NCBI GenBank assembly: GCA_025361995.1
Contig: JANYIP010000119.1
Location: forward strand, 1-6,601
Direction of reading: 5' to 3'
From: Streptomycetales bacterium
GTDB taxonomy: Bacteria > Actinomycetota > Actinomycetes > Prado026
DNA length: 6,601 nt
Shown here: one piece after another, positions 1 through 5,022 of the stretch
Numbering within the stretch: the first letter of the stretch is position 1
Layout: each line of letters begins with the position of its first letter
Notes under the pieces: model-generated
What the model saw: the letters and a program-made list of their open reading frames with translations, nothing else
Database searches by the model: none
Told to the model about the DNA's origin: nothing
Program-made: the position numbers and the translations under genes

Positions 1-24
1 CGACACGGGGTGGTGGGGCACGGG

Positions 25-1746
25 TTAGGCGGTGGCGGCGCGGTTGACGGCGCTGACGATGGCCTTGAGGGACGCGGTGACGATGTTCGGGTCGATCCCG
101 ACGCCCCACAGGACCCGGTCGCCGACCGCGCACTCGAGGTACGCCGCCGCGCTCGCGTCGCCGCCCGAGGAGAGCGCGTGCTCGTGGTAGTCCAGTACAC
201 GGACGTCGTGCCCCACCGCCGCCAGCGCGTCGACGAAGGCCGCGATCGGCCCGTTGCCCTTGCCGTCCAGCTCGGTGTGCTCGCCGTCGACGTACAACCC
301 GACGTGCAGGATGTCCTCCCGGCCGGCCGCCGACGACGTGTGCACCGCGTTGAGCTGCAGCGGCCGGGTCGGCTCGAGGTACTCGGCCGAGAACACCGAC
401 CACATCTCGTCCGGCGACACCTCGCCGCCCTCGGAGTCGGTCTTGGCCTGGATGACCTGCGAGAACTCGATCTGGAGGCGCCGCGGCAGCTCCAGGGAGT
501 GCTCGCTCTTCATGATGTACGCCACGCCGCCCTTGCCCGACTGGCTGTTGACCCGGATCACGGCCTCGTATGAGCGGCCGACGTCCTTGGGGTCGATCGG
601 CAGGTAGGGCACCGCCCACTGCAGCTGCGCCAGCTCGCGCCCGGTGGCCGCCGCGTCGGCGTCCATGGCGTCGAAGCCCTTCTTGATGGCGTCCTGGTGC
701 GACCCGGAGAAGGCCGTGTAGACGAGGTCGCCGCCGTAGGGGTGGCGCTCGTGCACCGGCAGCTGGTTGCAGTACTCGACGGTCCGCCGGATCTCGTCGA
801 TGTCGGAGAAGTCGATCTCGGGGTCGACGCCCTGGGAGAACAGGTTGAGGCCCAGGGTCACCAGGTCGACGTTGCCCGTGCGCTCGCCGTTGCCGAAGAG
901 CGTGCCCTCGATCCGGTCGGCGCCGGCCAGGTAGCCCAGCTCGGCAGCCGCGACCGCCGTCCCCCGGTCGTTGTGCGGGTGCAGCGACAGGACCACGCCG
1001 TCGCGGTACGCCAGGTTGCGGTGCATCCACTCGATCGAGTCGGCGTACACGTTCGGCGACGCCATCTCGACCGTGGCCGGCAGGTTGACGATGGTCTTGC
1101 GGTCGGCCGACGGGCGCCATACGTCGTTGACGGCGTTGCAGACCTCGACCGCGTACTCCAGCTCGGTGCCGGTGAAGGACTCCGGCGAGTACTCGAACCG
1201 CACGTCCGTCTCGGGCACCGTGTCCAGGAGCTTGCGGCAGAGCTTGGCCGCGTCCACCGCGATGGCGGTGATGCCGTCCTTGTCGAGGCCGAAGACCACC
1301 CGGCGCTGCAGTGTCGAGGTGGAGTTGTAGAGGTGCATGATCGCTCGGGGCGCGCCCGCGATGGACTCGTACGTCCGCTCGATGAGCGCCTCGCGGGCCT
1401 GGGTCAGCACCTGGATCGTCACGTCGTCGGGGATGAGATCCTCCTCGACGAGCCGGCGGACGAAGTCGAAGTCGGTCTGCGACGCGGACGGGAAGCCGAC
1501 CTCGATCTCCTTGTAGCCCAGCCGGACCAGGAGGTCGAACATCTTGCGCTTGCGCCCCGGCGTCATCGGGTCGATGAGCGCCTGGTTGCCGTCACGCAGG
1601 TCGACGCTGCACCACAGCGGGGCTCGGGTGGCGACCTTGGTCGGCCAGGTGCGGTCGAAGAGGTCGACGGCCGGGTAGGCGGGATAGCGGTGGATGGGCA
1701 TCCCGCTGGACTGCTGGGGACTGCCGTGGGTACTGGTGCTGGTCAT
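25..1746 (-). CDS. leuA: 2-isopropylmalate synthase
   Basis: This enzyme condenses acetyl-CoA with 2-ketoisovalerate in the cytoplasm, the committed step of leucine synthesis. The 573-residue protein has the N-terminal TIM-barrel signature DLRDGNQ at 49-55, with the catalytic Arg51/Asp52 pair. The metal-site HPHND is at 256-260 and GERTGN at 287-292, so His256, His258 and Asn292 are the likely ligands. GSHQDAIKKG (348-357) and NSQSGKGG (400-407) mark the linker subdomains. The C-terminal part, from about 455, is the LeuA regulatory domain that binds leucine in relatives, and contains DGKGNGP at 494-500. Length is normal for the actinobacterial long form. I see no tandem repeat like the one in the Mycobacterium tuberculosis enzyme. 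The ATG start is supported by GAGGGAG eight bases upstream. The gene follows era after 148 bases that hold a leucine leader peptide and hairpins, so it probably has its own control. The stop is TAA; the 24 bases beyond it show nothing recognisable. Confidence 0.97.
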   Translation of the reverse strand: MTSTSTHGSPQQSSGMPIHRYPAYPAVDLFDRTWPTKVATRAPLWCSVDLRDGNQALIDPMTPGRKRKMFDLLVRLGYKEIEVGFPSASQTDFDFVRRLVEEDLIPDDVTIQVLTQAREALIERTYESIAGAPRAIMHLYNSTSTLQRRVVFGLDKDGITAIAVDAAKLCRKLLDTVPETDVRFEYSPESFTGTELEYAVEVCNAVNDVWRPSADRKTIVNLPATVEMASPNVYADSIEWMHRNLAYRDGVVLSLHPHNDRGTAVAAAELGYLAGADRIEGTLFGNGERTGNVDLVTLGLNLFSQGVDPEIDFSDIDEIRRTVEYCNQLPVHERHPYGGDLVYTAFSGSHQDAIKKGFDAMDADAAATGRELAQLQWAVPYLPIDPKDVGRSYEAVIRVNSQSGKGGVAYIMKSEHSLELPRRLQIEFSQVIQAKTDSEGGEVSPDEMWSVFSAEYLEPTRPLQLNAVHTSSAAGREDILHVGLYVDGEHTELDGKGNGPIAAFVDALAAVGHDVRVLDYHEHALSSGGDASAAAYLECAVGDRVLWGVGIDPNIVTASLKAIVSAVNRAATA

Positions 1747-1754
1747 GACTGGTG

Positions 1755-1761
1755 CTCCCTC
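1755..1761 (-). promoter_or_regulatory. leuA ribosome binding site
   Basis: The sense-strand sequence is GAGGGAG, separated by eight bases from the leuA ATG, a strong Shine-Dalgarno match. It decides the leuA start in favour of the first Met over the internal Met16. The site plus its next base (gagggagc, 1754-1761) is perfectly complementary to gctccctc at 1806-1813 in the leader. It can therefore be hidden by that upstream segment. Confidence 0.85.
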
Positions 1762-1779
1762 AGGCTCGCTGCTGCGCGG

Positions 1780-1795
1780 CCGACGCGGACGTCGG
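1780..1795 (-). promoter_or_regulatory. small hairpin in the leuA leader
   Basis: The sense strand reads ccgacg-tccg-cgtcgg, a perfect 6-bp GC-rich stem with a four-base loop, lying between the large leader hairpin and the leuA ribosome binding site. No run of T follows it. It would stack inside the longer-range pairing of 1806-1813 with the ribosome binding site. It would compete with a possible pseudoknot that uses 1777-1782. Its role is inferred only from position. Confidence 0.5.
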
Positions 1796-1798
1796 ACT

Positions 1799-1839
1799 CC
1801 GCGGCGAGGGAGCCGGCCGGTTAGAGGCCCTCGCCGCGG
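1799..1839 (-). promoter_or_regulatory. leuA leader hairpin (attenuator, LEU-element-like)
   Basis: Arm one (1828-1839, ccgcggcgaggg) and arm two (1799-1810, ccctcgccgcgg) are perfectly complementary over 12 bases, with a 17-base loop. Arm one lies within codons 10-14 of the leader peptide, so a translating ribosome controls whether it is free. There is no T-run after arm two, which argues against a classical intrinsic terminator and favours translational control. Bases 1806-1813 (arm-two end plus loop edge) can instead pair with the leuA ribosome binding site. The loop also contains cggccg (1814-1819), which matches cggccg at 1777-1782 and could form a pseudoknot. From memory, a conserved pseudoknot called the LEU element has been described upstream of actinobacterial leuA genes; this looks like a member. 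Confidence 0.8.
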
Positions 1840-1868
1840 CGGCTAAGAAGGAGCAGCTCGCGCGTCAT
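1821..1868 (-). CDS. leuA leader peptide with four consecutive leucine codons
   Basis: This 15-codon frame, MTRELLLLSRRGEGL, ends in TAA and lies between era and leuA. Codons 5-8 are CTG CTC CTT CTT, a run of four leucines; the use of CTT in such a GC-rich genome is notable and may make the ribosome more sensitive to charged tRNA-Leu supply. A fifth Leu is the last codon. Codons 10-14 form one arm of the 12-bp leader hairpin. I see no Shine-Dalgarno upstream, but a -10-like TAGGCT ends seven bases before the ATG, so the message may be leaderless. The peptide itself probably has no function; its translation would sense leucine supply and set the fold over the leuA start. The Leu run, the position directly before leuA and the overlapping hairpin make the call strong although the frame is tiny. 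Confidence 0.85.
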   Translation of the reverse strand: MTRELLLLSRRGEGL

Positions 1869-1875
1869 AACCGTC

Positions 1876-1881
1876 AGCCTA
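1876..1881 (-). promoter_or_regulatory. candidate -10 element for the leuA leader transcript
   Basis: The sense strand reads TAGGCT, fitting the TAnnnT pattern of actinobacterial sigma-70-type promoters. It is followed by seven bases and then the leader-peptide ATG, so the start of transcription would fall at or within about two bases of that ATG. No convincing -35 is seen: the best-spaced hexamers (about 1899-1905) are cggctt or tcggct, overlapping the last codons of era. The call rests on position and the -10 alone. Confidence 0.4.
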
Positions 1882-1894
1882 GCCGACGACAGGC

Positions 1895-2794
1895 TCAGAA
1901 GCCGAGCTTGCGGAGCTGTTTGGGGTCGCGTTGCCAGTCTTTGGCCACTTTGACGTGCAGGTCGAGGAAGACCGGGGTCCCCAGGAGGCGCTCGATGGAG
2001 CCGCGAGCCTGGGTTCCGACATCGCGCAGGCGTTCCCCGCCGCGGCCGATGATGATCGCCTTCTGGCTCGGGCGCTCGACGTAGAGTAGGACGCGTACGT
2101 CCAGCAGCGGGCGGTCCGGGTGACGGCCTTCGCGCGGCAGCATCTCGTCGACCACGACCGCGAGGGAGTGCGGCAGCTCGTCGCGGACGCCTTCGAGGGC
2201 CGCCTCGCGCACGAGCTCGGCCACCATCACCGCCTCCGGCTCGTCGGTCAGGACGCCGCCAGGGTAGAGCTCGGGGCCCTCGGGCAGCAGCGCGACGAGG
2301 AGATCGGCGAGAAGGTCCACCTGATCCCCTGCAGTCGCCGACACCGGGACGATCTCGGCGAACTCACCCAGCGCGCTCACCCGGAGCAGGTGCTCGGCGA
2401 GCTGGTCACGGCCGACCAGGTCGGTCTTGGTGACGATCGCCACCTTCGGGGTACGTCGGACCTCGGCGAGCTGGGCCGCGATGTACTGGTCTCCCGGGCC
2501 GACCTTCTGGTCCGCAGGCAGGCAGAACCCGATGACGTCGACCTCGGTGAGGGTCTCGCGGACGAGGTCGTTGAGCCGTTGGCCGAGCAGCGTGCGCGGC
2601 CGGTGCAGCCCGGGGGTGTCGACCAGGATGAGCTGGGCGTCCGGCCGGTGCACGATGCCGCGGATGGTGTGCCGCGTCGTCTGCGGCCTCGACGAGGTGA
2701 TGGCGACCTTGTCGCCGACCAGCGCGTTGGTGAGCGTCGACTTCCCGACGTTCGGGCGCCCGACGAGGCAGGCGAAGCCGGAACGGAACGTCAT
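1895..2794 (-). CDS. era: GTPase Era, 30S ribosome assembly factor
   Basis: Era binds the 3' end of 16S rRNA through its KH domain and couples GTP hydrolysis to late 30S assembly. The 299-residue protein has the usual length. The GTPase motifs run in order: G1 GRPNVGKS (12-19), G2 region RPQTTRHTIRG (36-46) with the typical Era TTR, G3 DTPG (59-62), G4 TKTD (122-125) and G5 VSA (151-153). The C-terminal KH type II domain carries IIIGRGGERLRDVGTQAR (247-264). G4 has Thr where the consensus is Asn, which I believe is common in actinobacterial Era. The ATG start fits family N-termini; the upstream ggggac gives only a weak Shine-Dalgarno. The gene begins 25 bases after the deaminase-like gene. 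It shares a cluster with ybeY and phoH, whose E. coli homologues are linked with Era in rRNA maturation. Confidence 0.97.
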   Translation of the reverse strand: MTFRSGFACLVGRPNVGKSTLTNALVGDKVAITSSRPQTTRHTIRGIVHRPDAQLILVDTPGLHRPRTLLGQRLNDLVRETLTEVDVIGFCLPADQKVGPGDQYIAAQLAEVRRTPKVAIVTKTDLVGRDQLAEHLLRVSALGEFAEIVPVSATAGDQVDLLADLLVALLPEGPELYPGGVLTDEPEAVMVAELVREAALEGVRDELPHSLAVVVDEMLPREGRHPDRPLLDVRVLLYVERPSQKAIIIGRGGERLRDVGTQARGSIERLLGTPVFLDLHVKVAKDWQRDPKQLRKLGF

Positions 2795-2819
2795 GCGGGT
2801 GATTGTCCCCGATCCCGGC

Positions 2820-3179
2820 TCAGGTCTGGACCGTGCTGACCACCACGCCGGCCGGCGAGGCCACGAAGACGGGCGTCCACGGGCCTCCGAGATCGCGGAC
2901 GGCGCCGATGTCGGCGTCGGCTGGCGGGTGCCCGTCGTCCTCCCGGACGACCGCAGCGGCCTCCAGCGTCGCGGCGCCGCTCGAGGCGGCCATGGCCACC
3001 GCGGTGCGCAGCGCCGACAGCTGCAGGGAGGCGAGCGACACGGTGGCGGCGGTGTACGTGCGACCGGTGCCGTCGCGGACCGCGGCTCCCTCCGCCGCGC
3101 CGGAACGCGCCCGGGTCGCCCTGGCGAGCGTCACCAGCTTCGCGTCCTCGGGGCCGAGCGGCTCGGTCGGGTCAGGCAT
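2820..3179 (-). CDS. cytidine-deaminase-fold protein lacking zinc ligands
   Basis: The product is about 119 residues from the preferred start (MPDPTEPLGPEDAKL). An ATG 33 bases upstream, at 3212, would give 130 residues but has no Shine-Dalgarno. The chosen ATG has GGAG upstream and overlaps the corC stop by eight bases, typical of coupling, and as I recall relatives start with a similar PLGPEDAKLV-type sequence. The middle, TGRTYTAATVSLASLQLSALRTAV, resembles the substrate-side part of cytidine deaminases, followed by the LEAAAVV strand. However, neither the HAE/CAE motif nor PCxxC is present, and the 119-residue form has no Cys and only one His. It therefore probably cannot bind the catalytic zinc. 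Small proteins of this kind sit between corC and era in many actinomycetes and are often annotated as cytidine deaminases. Its true role is unknown to me. Confidence 0.85.
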   Translation of the reverse strand: MPDPTEPLGPEDAKLVTLARATRARSGAAEGAAVRDGTGRTYTAATVSLASLQLSALRTAVAMAASSGAATLEAAAVVREDDGHPPADADIGAVRDLGGPWTPVFVASPAGVVVSTVQT

Positions 3180-4539
3180 CGGCCGGCTCCGAAGGTGCGG
3201 CTGCTTCGGCATCTGTAGCAGTCAGTGCCGCGCCGGCCGGCTCAGCGTCCGGCTCGCGCGGCGCCGGGTCGACCCGGTGCACCAGCAACGTACCGATCCG
3301 GTTCCGGCGGCCGGCGAGCGACTCGGCGGTCAGCTGCAGGCCGTGGAAGCGCGCCGACGAACCAGCGATCGGGACCTTGCCGAGCAGCGCCGCGAGCAGG
3401 CCGCCGACGCTGTCGACGTCCTCGATCTCGGACTCCTGCGGAGAGATGGCGAAGTGCTCGACGAAGTCGTCGACGTGCAGCCGGGCGCTGACCCGTACGT
3501 CGCCGCTGTCGAGCTCCTCGATCTCGGGCCGGCCGGTGTCGTACTCGTCCGAGATCTCGCCCACGATCTCCTCGAGGATGTCCTCGATCGTCACGAGCCC
3601 GGCGGTGCCGCCGTACTCGTCGACGACGACGGCGACGTGGATCCGTTGGGCTTGCATGGCCCGCAGCAGCTCGTCCACCGGCTTGCTGTCCGGGACGAAG
3701 GTGGCCGGGCGCATCACGTCCTCGACCTTCTCGCTCTGCTCAGCCTCGCGGTACTCGTACACACGCCGGGTGATGTCCTTGAGGTAGACGATTCCGACCA
3801 CGTCATCGACGTTCTCACCGATCACCGGGATCCGCGAGAACCCGCTGCGCAGGGCCAGCGACTGGGCCTGCCGCAACGTCCTGCCGCGCTCGACCACCAC
3901 CATGTCGGGCCGCGGCACCATCACCTCACGCACGATGGTGTCGCCGAGCTCGAACACCGAGTGGATCATCTGCCGCTCGTCGTCCTCGATCAGCCGGTCG
4001 CGCTCGGCCAGGTCCACCAGCGCGCGCAGCTCGGCCTCCGAGGTGAACGGCCCGTGCCGGAACCCGCGCCCCGGCGTCAGCGCGTTGCCGATCAGGATGA
4101 GCAGGTGCGTGAGCGGCCCCAGAACGGTGGCCAGCAAGGAGATCGGGCCGGCCGCAGCCAGCGCCACCGCAGGCGCGTGCTGGCGACCAAGGGTGCGCGG
4201 CGCCACGCCCACCACGACGTACGAGACGACCACCATGACGACGCCGGCGACCGCCACGGCCGCGGCTGTGGACGTGAAGCGGTCGAGACAGACCAGAGCG
4301 ACGAGGACCGTGGCGAGCACCTCGCAGACCACCCGGAGGAAGAGCGCCACGTTGAGGTAGCGGGCCGGGTCCGCGATGACCTGCACCAGCCGGGTCGAGC
4401 CGCGCCGCCCGCCGCGGGCCAGCTCGTCGACCGACACCCGCGAGACCCGGGCCAGAGCCGTGTCCGCAGCGGCGAACAGCGCGGCGAGCACGACGAGCAC
4501 GACCGCGAGCGCCAGGGTCCGCACGTCTCCGCCGGTCAC
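3172..4539 (-). CDS. CorC/HlyC family membrane protein with CNNM (DUF21) and CBS domains
   Basis: This is a 455-residue membrane protein of the HlyC/CorC family, implicated in Mg2+ or Co2+ transport or homeostasis. The N-terminal DUF21/CNNM domain has hydrophobic segments near 7-27, 63-86, 92-113 and 124-150. A tandem CBS pair follows: CBS1 at about 206-262 (MVPRPDMVVV at 207-216) and CBS2 at about 273-330, with the family signature DEYGGTAGLVTIEDILEEI (307-325). The C-terminal CorC_HlyC domain covers about 343-425 and ends in an Ala/Glu/Pro-rich tail. I chose the GTG start at 4539 because it overlaps the ybeY stop as GTGA, and the hydrophobic segment begins directly after it. The longer open frame reaching 4833 only reads ybeY DNA in another frame. 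It corresponds in position to E. coli ybeX next to ybeY and ybeZ. The transported ion cannot be read from the sequence. Confidence 0.93.
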   Translation of the reverse strand: MTGGDVRTLALAVVLVVLAALFAAADTALARVSRVSVDELARGGRRGSTRLVQVIADPARYLNVALFLRVVCEVLATVLVALVCLDRFTSTAAAVAVAGVVMVVVSYVVVGVAPRTLGRQHAPAVALAAAGPISLLATVLGPLTHLLILIGNALTPGRGFRHGPFTSEAELRALVDLAERDRLIEDDERQMIHSVFELGDTIVREVMVPRPDMVVVERGRTLRQAQSLALRSGFSRIPVIGENVDDVVGIVYLKDITRRVYEYREAEQSEKVEDVMRPATFVPDSKPVDELLRAMQAQRIHVAVVVDEYGGTAGLVTIEDILEEIVGEISDEYDTGRPEIEELDSGDVRVSARLHVDDFVEHFAISPQESEIEDVDSVGGLLAALLGKVPIAGSSARFHGLQLTAESLAGRRNRIGTLLVHRVDPAPREPDAEPAGAALTATDAEAAAPSEPADA

Positions 4540-4991
4540 CGGGTGGCCCGCCAGGCCGCGACGATCTCGTCCTGGAGCCCGAACATCTCGCGCTCCTCGG
4601 CGGGCTCGGCATGGTCGTATCCGAGAAGGTGCAAGATCCCGTGCGTCGCGAGCAGGTGCAGCTCGTCCTGCGCGCTGTGGCCGGCGGCGACCGCCTGCTG
4701 CTCGGCGACGGTGGGGCACAGCACGACGTCGCCGAGCAGGCCCGGCTCCGGCGGGTCGTCGTCGTCCTGGGGCGGCCGCAGCTCGTCCATCGGGAAGGAC
4801 AGGACGTCGGTCGGCCCTGGCTCGTCCATCCACTTGCGGTGCAACTCGGCCATGGCCGGGGCGTCGACCAGCAGGATGGAGAGCTCGGCCTGCGGGTGGA
4901 TCCGCAGCCGGGCGAGGACGAACCGGGCCAGCTGGGACAGCGCCTCCTCGTCGACGCTGGTCCCGCTCTCGTTCGCGACCTCGACACTCAT
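4536..4991 (-). CDS. ybeY: endoribonuclease YbeY, rRNA maturation factor
   Basis: YbeY is a zinc-dependent single-strand endoribonuclease involved in 16S rRNA 3'-end maturation and quality control of 70S ribosomes. The 151-residue product has the usual length. Its metal site HGILHLLGYDH is at 117-127, giving the H-x3-H-x5-H ligands His117, His121 and His127. The conserved TDVLSFP lies at 61-67, with HRKWM (51-55) before it. An acidic insert, QDDDDPPEP (75-83), precedes the GDVVLCP strand. The ATG follows the phoH stop by 31 bases, with only a weak GGATGAG-like Shine-Dalgarno. The stop overlaps the GTG of the corC-type gene by four bases, which suggests translational coupling. The order phoH-ybeY-corC is the same as E. 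coli ybeZ-ybeY-ybeX. Confidence 0.96.
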   Translation of the reverse strand: MSVEVANESGTSVDEEALSQLARFVLARLRIHPQAELSILLVDAPAMAELHRKWMDEPGPTDVLSFPMDELRPPQDDDDPPEPGLLGDVVLCPTVAEQQAVAAGHSAQDELHLLATHGILHLLGYDHAEPAEEREMFGLQDEIVAAWRATR

Positions 4992-5022
4992 CAGATACTC
5001 ATCCGCACACTCGTCCGAGGCG

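Noticed and set aside
697..1824. Long plus-strand open frame opposite leuA
   Set aside because: It is a GC-driven antisense shadow. The sequence is rich in Val/Arg/Asp/Leu without any recognisable motif, while the opposite strand is a complete LeuA.
1799..1839. Classical intrinsic terminator after era or in the leuA leader
   Set aside because: The stem is strong, but no T-run follows it. Overlap with the Leu leader peptide and anti-Shine-Dalgarno pairing fit a translational switch better, though termination cannot be excluded.
1747..1894. T-box or metabolite riboswitch upstream of leuA
   Set aside because: The region is too short for a T-box, and I see no T-box bulge sequence or known aptamer core. 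The leader peptide explains the structure.
1895..2794. Era G4 motif TKTD instead of NKxD as a functional defect
   Set aside because: Thr in place of Asn here is, to my knowledge, seen in other actinobacterial Era proteins, and all other motifs are intact.
4540..4833. N-terminal extension of the CorC-type protein
   Set aside because: It reads ybeY DNA in another frame and gives Arg/Ala-rich sequence. The GTG at 4539, in a GTGA overlap with the ybeY stop, fits the family's short N-terminus before the first membrane segment.
3926..4987. 353-codon minus-strand frame across ybeY and corC
   Set aside because: It overlaps two clear genes in another frame, and its product is an Arg/Ser/Pro/Gly-rich low-complexity sequence with no domain.
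4992..5022. Mini-frame ATG AGT ATC TGA just before ybeY
   Set aside because: Three codons ending in a stop that overlaps the ybeY ATG can easily arise by chance. Nothing else supports a regulatory peptide here.
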